The position numbers were made by a program, and so were the translations under genes. A stretch of 32,176 nt of DNA from the NCBI GenBank assembly GCA_947363565.1, contig CANAPP010000037.1, forward strand, positions 1 to 32,176. Direction: 5' to 3'. The notes below the pieces were generated by a model. It searched no databases, was not told the origin of the DNA, and was given only the letters and a program-made list of their open reading frames with translations. Within the stretch, counting starts at the first letter, position 1. Each line of letters opens with the position of its first letter. This stretch comes from an uncultured Lachnospiraceae bacterium (GTDB taxonomy: Bacteria > Bacillota > Clostridia > Lachnospirales > Lachnospiraceae). This document shows positions 13,875-21,716 of this stretch, piece after piece.

Positions 13875-15020
13875 TCATCTCCTCCTGCCCATCAGCTTTT
13901 TTACTTTTCCCGGAACCGACGTAAAGAGCTTCCCGATGCGGAAGGTCTTCGACCGGCGGATATCTGCAATCTCAGTCTTAAGCTCCTCATTTCTTAACGC
14001 CAGCTCCTCCATCCGTTCAAATACCTTCTGGTTCATGGCCTGCGGATAGATCCTGGTGAGATAATACTCCTCTGGGCTTTCTATAATGCTCTGGATATTC
14101 CTCCACGAAGCTTTGGAAAACAAAGCTTTATCCAGCTCCCCGAGAGCTTCCGCCCGCCTGAGTTCTTCGCTGAAGCGCTTAAGATAGTCTCTTTTATATT
14201 CCGCCTTTATCCGCCGCAAAGTCCCCATGTAATTATGATATTTCTTGAACCAGTACATCGTTTTGAACCGCTCCCAGACTTCGTAATCCCGGAGCAGGAG
14301 CTTCCGGATATAGTCAAATTCTTCGTTGATACAATACACCTTTTCCCTGTTATTGATCGAAGAATCCGGGTTATCGCGCCGGTTCATATAGTAAGGCTTA
14401 TCAAGGATCATGGCCCGCCTGGCATACACAAAGGTCTGGAAGAAAAAGCCGTTGTCCTGAAAAGACGCGCCCGGCGTCTCGTTGTGCCGGATATGGCACC
14501 GCTCGATAAATTCCCGCCGGTAGATCCCGTTCCAGGTATTCATGATAAACCGCAGCGCATACGGCGTCCGACTGGGATCAAATACTTTATTATAATCCCG
14601 GCTGTCCGGGGACAGATGGTTATAATAAAGCTCCATGCTCCCGTTTTTATCCCTCTTAAAACGGTAAAAATCCGCCTTCACGAAGTCCAGCTTCTCTTCT
14701 GCCGCTTTCTGGTACAGATCCTCATACATCCCAAGGGACACATAATCATCCGGCTCCACAATCCCGATATACTCTCCCGTTGCCCGCTCAAGTCCCCGAT
14801 TCATGGCCAGTCCGTAACCGCCGTTCTTCTGGCTGACCAAAACTACCCTGCTGTCTTTTTCCTTATAAGCCTCAAGCATCTGCAGCGAGCCGTCCGTGGA
14901 ACCGTCATTGACGCAGATAACCTCTATACTTTTCAGCGTCTGCCTGAGGACGCTTTCCATACATTCTTCAAGATACCGTTCTACATTGTATACCGGTATG
15001 ATAATTGACACCTTTACCAT
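13875..15020 (-). CDS. Glycosyltransferase family 2 with basic C-terminal tail
   Basis: The 381-residue protein begins directly with the GT-A domain: MVKVSIIIPVYNVERYLEE, VNDGSTDGS, and EPDD at the metal-binding position. A middle helical region follows. A short coiled coil leads into SKTFRIGKLFTSVPGKVKKL, a basic amphipathic tail also present in variant form in the proteins at 21717-23942 and 23947-25644. The tail probably anchors the enzyme to the membrane. It is first of three tightly packed GT genes. The ribosome site is weak (GGCGG). A 70-bp gap separates it from the upstream C_GCAxxG_C_C gene. Confidence 0.88.
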   Translation of the reverse strand: MVKVSIIIPVYNVERYLEECMESVLRQTLKSIEVICVNDGSTDGSLQMLEAYKEKDSRVVLVSQKNGGYGLAMNRGLERATGEYIGIVEPDDYVSLGMYEDLYQKAAEEKLDFVKADFYRFKRDKNGSMELYYNHLSPDSRDYNKVFDPSRTPYALRFIMNTWNGIYRREFIERCHIRHNETPGASFQDNGFFFQTFVYARRAMILDKPYYMNRRDNPDSSINNREKVYCINEEFDYIRKLLLRDYEVWERFKTMYWFKKYHNYMGTLRRIKAEYKRDYLKRFSEELRRAEALGELDKALFSKASWRNIQSIIESPEEYYLTRIYPQAMNQKVFERMEELALRNEELKTEIADIRRSKTFRIGKLFTSVPGKVKKLMGRRR

Positions 15021-15090
15021 ATAAACCGCCTGTCATATCCTCTTAATTTTACCAAAACTTACTCAAAATCCTCTTTTTCCAGGCAAAGGA

Positions 15091-15534
15091 TCACGCCTCC
15101 CCGCCAAGAACTTCCTCCACCATCCCGATGACTTTATCTACAAGCCCCGGACAATACTCCAAAAGCTTCCCGCTGTCAAGGGCGCCTTTAAGTCCCTCGG
15201 ACGTAGATACGTCATAGCCGATCAATTCTTTGCATTCCACTGTACCGAACTCTCCGACAAATTTCTCCTTGAACTGAGCTGCCTTCGCCATCATAATATC
15301 CTTCTGCTGCATCAACCCTTCCGGATCGCTGTGCCCATACTTTAAGCCAATCGCCATCAACGCCCCGGTATATGCCCCGCAAACGGAACCAAGCATCATA
15401 CCGCCACCGAAGCACGCCGCTACCCGGTTGGCCTCATCCTCTGTAATCCCAAGCTTCTTCGCAAAATGCCTTAAGACCACCTGCGAGCAGTCATAACCTT
15501 TCATAAAATCTTCTGCAATCTGTTTTGTATCCAT
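15091..15534 (-). CDS. C_GCAxxG_C_C family redox protein
   Basis: The 147-residue product fits TIGR01909: DCSQVVLRHF near the N-terminus, ACFGGGMMLGSVCGAYTGALMAIG (about 40-63) as the defining Gly/Cys motif, then VECKELIGYD and a late CPGLV. The conserved cysteines (about 16, 41, 52, 102 and 128) are spaced as in the family, thought to be redox-active; its substrate is unknown. Members often sit near rSAM/selenodomain genes, as here. Start ATG at 15534 follows AAGGGAG. A strong hairpin (15605-15646) separates it from the ArsS gene, so it probably has its own promoter in the 15535-15600 gap. Confidence 0.88.
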   Translation of the reverse strand: MDTKQIAEDFMKGYDCSQVVLRHFAKKLGITEDEANRVAACFGGGMMLGSVCGAYTGALMAIGLKYGHSDPEGLMQQKDIMMAKAAQFKEKFVGEFGTVECKELIGYDVSTSEGLKGALDSGKLLEYCPGLVDKVIGMVEEVLGGEA

Positions 15535-15604
15535 ATATCTGTCTCCCTTTTCAACTTCTATAATATCAGAACTAAAGCCCTTTGACCATAGTGTATTTTA
15601 GAAC

Positions 15605-15646
15605 AACAAACCATGCTTTCAGGCAAAACGGAATGCATGGTTTGTT
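15605..15646 (-). terminator. Terminator after the ArsS-like gene
   Basis: A perfect 12-bp inverted repeat, AACAAACCATGC (15605-15616) and GCATGGTTTGTT (15635-15646), with an 18-nt loop. On the minus strand it ends in a T-rich stretch 16 bp after the ArsS stop. The long loop is atypical. Confidence 0.6.
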
Positions 15647-15661
15647 ATCTTCATTATTCGA

Positions 15662-16639
15662 TTATGCCGTGCTTCCGCCGCAGCTTGAACCCTGGCCTGC
15701 CGTGCACGCGTAGCAGTGCTTGTCCAGGCAGATCTTCCGTTTCACATACGGCTTTCCGAGCAGCTCCTTGATATTCCCGACGCCTTCCACCGGCATATCC
15801 ACTGCCTGGTTAAAGTCGCAGTCGTAAACTCTGCCGTCCCACCCTACGGATAACTGACTCCTGCACATCATACCTGCCACCGCTCCCGGATTAAAGGCAT
15901 CATAAAGCTTTGTCATGTAACCTTCCATATTGCCCGTCCGGATAAGGAAACTGCCGAATCTTCCGATCGGATTGTTGGTAATGGTGAACAGGTTGTTGAA
16001 CACAATCCCGTACTCACTTCCCAGATGCTCCTTGTATTCTTTCTCCATCGCGCACTGATTCGGCGGGAAGAACGCCCCTCCCGGGTTGAATACCATATTG
16101 AGCGTAAGCTCCGGATCCTTGCCGTATCCGAGAGTATTCAGTTTTTTCAGCACTTCGATGGATTTTTCAAATGTACCTTCTCCGCGCTGCTTATTGGAAT
16201 TCTTCGCCTTGTAATGCGGCAGCGAACAGATTACCGTCACCTTGTTTTCTGCATAAAATTCCGGGAGGTCTTCATAACCTGCCTCCAGCATGATCGTAAG
16301 GTTGCTGCGGACCATCACATTGTCACACACCTTCACTGCCTCTTTTACAAACCACCGAAAATGCGGGTTCATCTCCGGCGCGCCGCCGGTAATGTCGATG
16401 GTGTCAAAGCCCCACTCCTGGTAAAGCTTAAGGCAGGCTTCCAGCACGTCTTTTCCCATCACTTCCGTGCGGTTCGGCCCCGCCTCCACATGACAGTGCT
16501 TGCAGGCGAGATTGCAAAGCCTTCCCACATTGATCTGCAGCACTGACATCTTATCTGTCATCAATAATTCTTTTTCTTCCACACTGTCTTTAAACTCAGG
16601 AATCTGCACTAATTTTTTAAATTCTTCTCTTGCGTCCAT
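15662..16639 (-). CDS. arsS: ArsS-like radical SAM protein (arsenosugar-type)
   Basis: The 325-residue protein has the 4Fe-4S/SAM motif Cys42-x3-Cys46-x2-Cys49 (CNLACKHCHVEAGP), then DITGGAPEMNPHF and a DUF3641-type C-terminal part (SVGWDGRVYDCDFNQ). It ends in CYACTAGQGSSCGG. This layout is that of TIGR04167/ArsS. The characterised cyanobacterial ArsS attaches the SAM-derived 5'-deoxyadenosyl group to dimethylarsenite. In many members the late Cys of GSSC is selenocysteine; here it is a TGC Cys codon. The ribosome site (CTGGAG) lies in the last codons of the AhpD-like gene, so the two are translationally coupled. No ArsM-type methyltransferase is in the window. Confidence 0.9.
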   Translation of the reverse strand: MDAREEFKKLVQIPEFKDSVEEKELLMTDKMSVLQINVGRLCNLACKHCHVEAGPNRTEVMGKDVLEACLKLYQEWGFDTIDITGGAPEMNPHFRWFVKEAVKVCDNVMVRSNLTIMLEAGYEDLPEFYAENKVTVICSLPHYKAKNSNKQRGEGTFEKSIEVLKKLNTLGYGKDPELTLNMVFNPGGAFFPPNQCAMEKEYKEHLGSEYGIVFNNLFTITNNPIGRFGSFLIRTGNMEGYMTKLYDAFNPGAVAGMMCRSQLSVGWDGRVYDCDFNQAVDMPVEGVGNIKELLGKPYVKRKICLDKHCYACTAGQGSSCGGSTA

Positions 16640-16641
16640 AA

Positions 16642-16974
16642 TTAAAGCTCCAGTTTTTTCACAATATTTTTCATCTGTACACCGTGAACCAGCGTCGCAC
16701 CGCCTCTGATCGCCGCCGCAACATGGATTGCCTCTGTCATCTGCTCCTCGTCAACGCCTTTCGACAGGCAGTCGTTCGTATAAGAGTCGATGCAGTATGG
16801 GCACTGTACCGCATGTGCCACAGCCAGCGCGATCAATGACTTCTCCCTCGCCGTCAGTGCGCCCTCTGCAAATACGGCGCCGTAATACTGCATAAAACTC
16901 TCCCAAAGCTGCGGTGCCTCCTCGCCCATCGTACCGAATTTCGCCAGGTCTTCCGGATTGTAATATGTATTCAT
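16642..16974 (-). CDS. AhpD-like peroxidase partner of ArsS (TIGR04169-type)
   Basis: From the ATG at 16974 (GGAGG 10 nt upstream) the product has 110 residues. It belongs to the carboxymuconolactone decarboxylase/AhpD fold: Glu44 in TAREKSLIALAVAHAVQCPYC and the redox pair Cys58-Pro-Tyr-Cys61. HVAAAIRGGATLVHG is the following conserved helix. This is the small protein regularly paired with ArsS-type radical SAM enzymes, usually described as arsenosugar biosynthesis-associated peroxidase-like. The His that follows the CxxC pair in AhpD proper is replaced (CIDSY). A 2-bp gap to arsS implies one transcript. Confidence 0.9.
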   Translation of the reverse strand: MNTYYNPEDLAKFGTMGEEAPQLWESFMQYYGAVFAEGALTAREKSLIALAVAHAVQCPYCIDSYTNDCLSKGVDEEQMTEAIHVAAAIRGGATLVHGVQMKNIVKKLEL

Positions 16975-17002
16975 GTATTCGTCCTCCTTGTGTTCATATA
17001 GG

Positions 17003-17040
17003 GAAAAAAGCATCCCCCTTCACTCCACTTGTAAAGGGGG
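17003..17040 (-). terminator. Terminator after the four-rhodanese gene
   Basis: Minus strand: CCCCCTT (17034-17040), 13-nt loop, AAGGGGG (17014-17020), then a run of T (complement of 17004-17009). It partly insulates the AhpD-arsS pair. Confidence 0.8.
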
Positions 17041-17080
17041 AATACCTTATCCTGCATTTTTGCGTTAATACGAATTATTT

Positions 17081-19849
17081 TTACTCTGCTGAAGGCTCCG
17101 CATCTGGTGTCTGCTCATCAGCGGTATCTTCTGCCGGGGTTTCATCAGAATCTGCTGGATCATTAGCCGCCTCAGTGTCTGCTGCATCACCTGTGTCTGG
17201 TGTGTCAGCAGCTGCCTCTGGTGTAGCTGCGGTGTCGTCTGATACATCACCTTCAGAAATTACTTCTTCTTTTTCATCTGCTGCGGGTATGGACTGTGCA
17301 CCGACAGCTTTTGCTGATTCTAGTTTATCGAGGTGATTCCCGACTAATCCTAATCCACCATCTTCCAAGATAAATAAATCTGTTTCTTTAATTCCCTCGT
17401 CCTTTAAAACAGATATTGCACGCTTCGCGCCACCTTTACCCTGCATGCAAACAACCGCAATCGGTTTTCCTGCCACTTTTAGATCTGCTGCTTTTGCTCT
17501 TAAGTCATCTTCCTGCGTTTTTTTGCTAACCGGCCATGATGCCTTAACCCAAACAGAACCTTTAATATGTCCTACCGCATACCCCGCTTCAACATCGCCT
17601 ACTTTCTGTTCCTCTGGCCTGGTATCTAATACAACCAATGAACCTGCTGCTGCCTCGTTAATGGCATCTGCTGCAGGTTTATATTGCCAATTAATAGGAT
17701 CATCCATTCGGTCTGTTCTTGCTACTTTATAGCTTGCCTGCTTCCCGTTGCTCGCCGTTGCAGTGATTGTAGTCTCACCTTTTTGTTTTCCTATTGTTAC
17801 TTTTCCATTATTATCTACTGTAGCAATTTCTGTATTTGATGAAGCATATGTAACCTTCAATCCTGATGGATTTTTCAGTGTATTCGTATCCGCTACAGCG
17901 CCTTCCGCTGTCAGTCTGTGTCCGTCAGCATCGATAGCAATTTTATCTCTTCCGAATGAGATATCATTTTTCGGATCTTCCCAGTTAGCCGCTGTTCCTG
18001 CACTTGCTGTATTAGACCATCTGTATGCGGATTCTGCATAGTTATAAGTGTTCTCATATCCAATCATTTCAAGTACAAGCTGCATATATGCAGAACGGAT
18101 ACCGCCTGTGCAATAGGTTACAATTTTATCTGATTTCGTAAGGCCCTTTGCTTCAAATATCTTTCTAAGTGCAGACTCGCTCTTAAGTGTTCCGTCATGT
18201 TTGAACAAGTCAGTAAAACGGATATGAATCGCACCCTTGATATGTCCGCCGGATTTTTCACCATACAGTGTAGCACCTTCAAACTCTTCATTAGCACGCA
18301 CATCGATAATCTTATATGTGCCAATGTTTGCAAGTAATTCTTCTGTTGTGATATCATGTGATTTTGTATCAACATTTGCAATTGTCAAAGATTTTGCCTG
18401 CGGAACAGATGGGCCGTTCTGCGTTTCAATTCCTGTTGCCTCTAACGCTTTATATCCACCGTTTACCACCTTTACATTTGTATATCCGCACTGGATAAGC
18501 TGCCATGCAATTCGGCCGTCATCTCCCCATCCGCCGTTTTCATGCGCATCATCAAATATAATGATTTCATCACTTAGTCCAAGCCCTTTCGCACCTAACT
18601 TGGCGCTCATAGCATCTTTATCCAAAGATCTAGCAAATCCCTGATCTCCAGGATTCTTTTTATTTGGTCCGTCAGCCTGCTCATCGGACATGGATATTTC
18701 TTTCCATTTTAAGTTGATAGCACCTTTTACCGTCTTCTGCGGAGTTTTATGATTACGTGTATCAACCATTATCGCGCCTGTTCCAAGCTTGGCTTTTGCA
18801 TCAGCAGCACTGATTACATATTTACCGGAAAATTCTGAATTCTCGCTTCCCGTTACCAGTTCGGCTTTATGGTTTTTAATTAACTCTGTTCCACCGCCCT
18901 GTAAAATGAGCAACCTGGATGCCTGTATTCCTTCTCCGGTTAAAATTTTGATTGCGTTCTTAGCACCATTTGCACCTGATCTGCAGACAATTACTATCTT
19001 TTTATCACTGCTATTGAGCTGCTGTAAAAGACTTTTGTTCTTTAGCATATCTTCTTTTTCTTTTGTATCAACTGGCCATGCAGGAACCCAGATAGATCCT
19101 TCGATATGTCCGTATTTATAACCATAGCCAACAGTATCGTTTGGCAACTCATCAGGACGGGTATCAAGAATAATAAACTGATCCTTATTTGCCAGCACTT
19201 TTGTGCAGGTAACATATTTATATTCCGATACTACTGCATCCGCCGCAACCGTCACCGTACAGTTCTTTGAGATATACTTCCCGCTCTTATTCTTCTCTTT
19301 CGCCGTCACAGTAATGACCGCTGTTCCGGCCTTCTTTGCCACGACATTGCCCTTGCTATCTACAGCAGCTACGGAAGCGTCGCTGGACTTCCAGGTAACC
19401 GGGCAGTATACACCTGCCGGCTTAACTGTAGCTTTAAGCGCATGCTTATCGTTCACTTTGAGCGATACCGCTGACGGCAGGCTGATGCTGGTCGGCTTAA
19501 GCTGCTTTACGGCAATCGTGATTTTCTTCTTTACCTTTTTGTTTTTCCTGGATGTTACGGTAATCGTCGTCTTTCCGGCTTTCTTTCCGGTTACCACACC
19601 CTTAGATGATACCGTCGCAACCTTCTTGTTGCTGGACTGGTACTTAACCCCTTTGTCCGCGCCCTTCGGGGAAACGGATTTTACAGAGATTGTTGCTTTT
19701 CCTTTAATATCTACTGTCTTTGAAGTAGTCTTTAAAGTAATCTTCTTTGGTGCCTTTGCCGCTGCTTCTACAGGAATGCTCGTTCCTGCAACTGCTATGA
19801 CTGTTAACATTGCGATCATAACTGCAGCCAGTTTCTTCGTAATTCTCAT
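17081..19849 (-). CDS. Secreted four-rhodanese protein with Ig-like (Big2) domains
   Basis: From the ATG at 19849 (GGAGGAGAAAC upstream) the protein has 922 residues. A Sec signal peptide covers about 1-29. Two Big2-like domains follow (about 36-112 and 115-202). Rhodanese 1 (about 210-330) has Cys289 in CRSGANGA. Rhodanese 2 (about 340-480) lacks the Cys (FDDAHENGGWGDD). Rhodanese 3 (about 495-610) has Cys580 in YCTGGIRSA. A third Big2-like domain lies at about 640-710. Rhodanese 4 (about 722-840) has Cys801 in CMQGKGGA. An Asp/Ala/Thr/Pro tail ends the chain with no LPXTG or other anchor. Rhodaneses 2-3 are close paralogues of the lipoprotein at 19924-20862. It should act outside the membrane, with sulfur or selenium transfer or binding as the inferred role. 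Confidence 0.88.
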   Translation of the reverse strand: MRITKKLAAVMIAMLTVIAVAGTSIPVEAAAKAPKKITLKTTSKTVDIKGKATISVKSVSPKGADKGVKYQSSNKKVATVSSKGVVTGKKAGKTTITVTSRKNKKVKKKITIAVKQLKPTSISLPSAVSLKVNDKHALKATVKPAGVYCPVTWKSSDASVAAVDSKGNVVAKKAGTAVITVTAKEKNKSGKYISKNCTVTVAADAVVSEYKYVTCTKVLANKDQFIILDTRPDELPNDTVGYGYKYGHIEGSIWVPAWPVDTKEKEDMLKNKSLLQQLNSSDKKIVIVCRSGANGAKNAIKILTGEGIQASRLLILQGGGTELIKNHKAELVTGSENSEFSGKYVISAADAKAKLGTGAIMVDTRNHKTPQKTVKGAINLKWKEISMSDEQADGPNKKNPGDQGFARSLDKDAMSAKLGAKGLGLSDEIIIFDDAHENGGWGDDGRIAWQLIQCGYTNVKVVNGGYKALEATGIETQNGPSVPQAKSLTIANVDTKSHDITTEELLANIGTYKIIDVRANEEFEGATLYGEKSGGHIKGAIHIRFTDLFKHDGTLKSESALRKIFEAKGLTKSDKIVTYCTGGIRSAYMQLVLEMIGYENTYNYAESAYRWSNTASAGTAANWEDPKNDISFGRDKIAIDADGHRLTAEGAVADTNTLKNPSGLKVTYASSNTEIATVDNNGKVTIGKQKGETTITATASNGKQASYKVARTDRMDDPINWQYKPAADAINEAAAGSLVVLDTRPEEQKVGDVEAGYAVGHIKGSVWVKASWPVSKKTQEDDLRAKAADLKVAGKPIAVVCMQGKGGAKRAISVLKDEGIKETDLFILEDGGLGLVGNHLDKLESAKAVGAQSIPAADEKEEVISEGDVSDDTAATPEAAADTPDTGDAADTEAANDPADSDETPAEDTADEQTPDAEPSAE

Positions 19850-19888
19850 GTTTCTCCTCCTTTTGTAATGTTGTAATGTGAATTTTAT

Positions 19889-19929
19889 AAATAAAATGCC
19901 ATCCTGCATCTACAGGCTGTATTTTATTT
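19889..19929 (-). terminator. Terminator overlapping the rhodanese lipoprotein stop codon
   Basis: AAATAAAAT (19889-19897) is the exact complement of ATTTTATTT (19921-19929), with inner GCC/GGC and CCTG/CAGG pairs. On the minus strand the hairpin begins inside the last codons of the gene ending at 19924 and finishes in a T-rich arm 40 bp before the next start. Confidence 0.65.
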
Positions 19930-20862
19930 TTCTACCTCTCCGGCCACTGCCCATCTCCAGAAGGACTGGTCGTAATTCCAGGTGTTCTCATAGCCCGCCA
20001 TCTCAAAGACAAGCTGCGAATACGCGGAACGTATTCCTCCGGTGCAGTAGGTGACGATCTTGTCTTCCTTTGAAATACCGGCGTCGGTAAGCACCTTCTC
20101 AATGTCCGCCTTAGACCTTAACGTTCCGTTTTCACGGAAAAGGTCTGTATAGCGGATGTGGATCGCACCCGGAAGATGCCCTCCCTGGGCCTCATGATAT
20201 TTGACCGCGCCTTCGTACTCCTCGTCTGTACGGACGTCCACTACTTTGTAGGAATCGTAATCCGCCATCAATTCTTCTGTCTCCATCACATGTGTCATGT
20301 CGATAGAATCAATGGATACTTCCGCTGCTTCCGGCTCAGACGCCCCTTTCTGCGTGGGCGCGCCGGCTTCCTTGAGCGCAGCATATCCTCCGTCTACCAT
20401 ACGGACATCCGTATATCCTGCGGCCACAAGCTCCCACAGCACTCTCGCGTCATCTCCCCAGCCATCCAGAGTTTCCCCAAGCAGGATAATCTTTTTATCC
20501 TTTGACATACCAAGCTTCCCCAGCCTTCTTGCAAGCTCCGAAGCCTCCGGGATCTTTCCCCAGCCTTCGTCGCCCTCTTTTCCATAACTGTCGCCGCATG
20601 TGCCAAGCTCTTTCCAGTCCGTCGCCACAGCGCCCTCGATAGTCTCCTTCTTCGCCTTGTCTGCTCCCCGACAGTCCACAAGAAGGACATTCTCATCTCC
20701 CATCTCTTCTTTTGCCGCTTCGGCTGTCACAAGATACTGGCCTTCAAATGCATCAGAAGACACCAGTTCTTCGTCGGACACTCCCTTATTCTTGCTGCCG
20801 CAACCCGCCATGAGCACAGCCGCCGCAAGTACAACACCAAACCATCTCATTCTCTTTTTCAT
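19924..20862 (-). CDS. Two-domain rhodanese lipoprotein
   Basis: The 312-residue precursor has a lipoprotein signal, lipobox LMAG-Cys21. Rhodanese domain 1 (about 42-170) has no active-site Cys; the loop reads LLGETLDGWGDD. Domain 2 (about 195-305) has Cys273 in YCTGGIRSA. The pairing of an inactive and an active domain is the layout of thiosulfate- or mercaptopyruvate-type sulfurtransferases. It should sit on the outer face of the membrane. The start lies 8 bp after the stop of the TVP38 gene, whose last codons carry the GGAGGAG ribosome site, so the two are coupled. Its sequence is very close to rhodaneses 2-3 of the 922-residue protein downstream. Confidence 0.92.
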   Translation of the reverse strand: MKKRMRWFGVVLAAAVLMAGCGSKNKGVSDEELVSSDAFEGQYLVTAEAAKEEMGDENVLLVDCRGADKAKKETIEGAVATDWKELGTCGDSYGKEGDEGWGKIPEASELARRLGKLGMSKDKKIILLGETLDGWGDDARVLWELVAAGYTDVRMVDGGYAALKEAGAPTQKGASEPEAAEVSIDSIDMTHVMETEELMADYDSYKVVDVRTDEEYEGAVKYHEAQGGHLPGAIHIRYTDLFRENGTLRSKADIEKVLTDAGISKEDKIVTYCTGGIRSAYSQLVFEMAGYENTWNYDQSFWRWAVAGEVEK

Positions 20863-20870
20863 ACCAGAAT

Positions 20871-21584
20871 CTAAATCTCCTCCTTCTTCTTTTTTTGTTT
20901 TTCGTTATATAATTGCTTAAATAAAACGACCAAAGCTGATATCGCAAACAGCAGCAAAAGTCCTGTAACGAATAACTTCGCCCCTCCGGTCAGCATACTT
21001 CCCACGTAAGAGTAGATGATCGTCGCCGGAAGCTGCCCGATCCCTGTAGCGACAAAAAAACTTCCGAAGGACATGGACGTAAGGCCCGCCGCATAACTTA
21101 CGATGTCAAAGGAAATGAACGGTAGAAGCCTTGCGATCAAAATACTCATCCTCCCGTGTTTTTCAAAAAAATCATCAATCTGCTTTAACCCGCTTTTACT
21201 GGTCAGCTTTTCCACCACGTCTCTCCCAAGGATCCGCGCGATGTAAAAGCAGACTGCTGCTCCCGCCATGGCACTCGACCAGGAAAGGATCGCGCCCTTC
21301 CACCAGCCAAAGAGGTTCGCATTGGCAAAGGTCAGAAGAAACGCCGGCAGAGGCGCTGCGATTGACTGCAGGATCATCAGCAGAAAGGACACTGCTGCCG
21401 CATAGATGCCGTATGACTGTACGAATTCGCCTACCACGGTAAAGTCGCCGCTGGCGAACGCCGCCAGGATCTCCTTCATCACCCGATTCACCGACGGGAT
21501 AAAATAGTACGCAAGGAAAGCTGCTGCCGCAAGAGCTACAACCGCGATCTTCCCTGCCCATTTGCTTGTCTTCTTTTTTTCCAT
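20871..21584 (-). CDS. TVP38/TMEM64-family (DedA-superfamily) membrane protein
   Basis: The 237-residue protein has about five or six membrane segments. An N-terminal helix (about 13-30) is followed by the conserved APLPAFLLTFANANLFGWWKG hairpin region and a GAAVCFYIARILGRD helix. ARLLPFISFDIVSYAAGLTSM is the family's Arg-x2-Pro re-entrant motif. A last helix precedes a very basic tail. Proteins of this superfamily act in lipid scrambling or small-ion transport; the substrate is unknown. Translational coupling to the rhodanese lipoprotein suggests a joint task at the membrane. Its promoter is nearly identical to that of the other TVP38 gene at 30822-31526. Start ATG at 21584 follows TTAGGAG. 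Confidence 0.9.
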   Translation of the reverse strand: MEKKKTSKWAGKIAVVALAAAAFLAYYFIPSVNRVMKEILAAFASGDFTVVGEFVQSYGIYAAAVSFLLMILQSIAAPLPAFLLTFANANLFGWWKGAILSWSSAMAGAAVCFYIARILGRDVVEKLTSKSGLKQIDDFFEKHGRMSILIARLLPFISFDIVSYAAGLTSMSFGSFFVATGIGQLPATIIYSYVGSMLTGGAKLFVTGLLLLFAISALVVLFKQLYNEKQKKKKEEI

Positions 21585-21653
21585 AATCCATTTCTCCTAA
21601 ATTCTGATGTATCAAATACTGTCGGTCGATTATTTGGTAATAATTACTAAATA

Positions 21654-21688
21654 TTATTATAACATTTCCATTTTTATATGTATAATTG
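21654..21688 (-). promoter_or_regulatory. Conserved TVP38-type promoter (copy 1)
   Basis: On the minus strand: CAATTATACA, 7 nt, ATGGAAATG, 1 nt, TATAATAA. TATACA is the -35 (21679-21684) and TATAAT the -10 (21656-21661), 17 bp apart. The same string with the same spacing is at 31554-31588. The rest of the 21585-21716 gap is AT-rich leader, with nothing else recognised. Confidence 0.75.
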
Positions 21689-21716
21689 TTTGTTCCAATA
21701 TATATATAGACAGCAT

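Noticed and set aside
12236-14992. Long plus-strand ORFs (up to 262 codons) opposite the glycosyltransferases
   Set aside because: They are antisense to well-conserved GT2 motifs and have no ribosome sites of note.
17445-19868. Plus-strand ORFs rich in hydrophobic residues opposite the four-rhodanese gene
   Set aside because: They are reverse-complement shadows of Lys/Ala/Thr-rich repeats, not membrane proteins.
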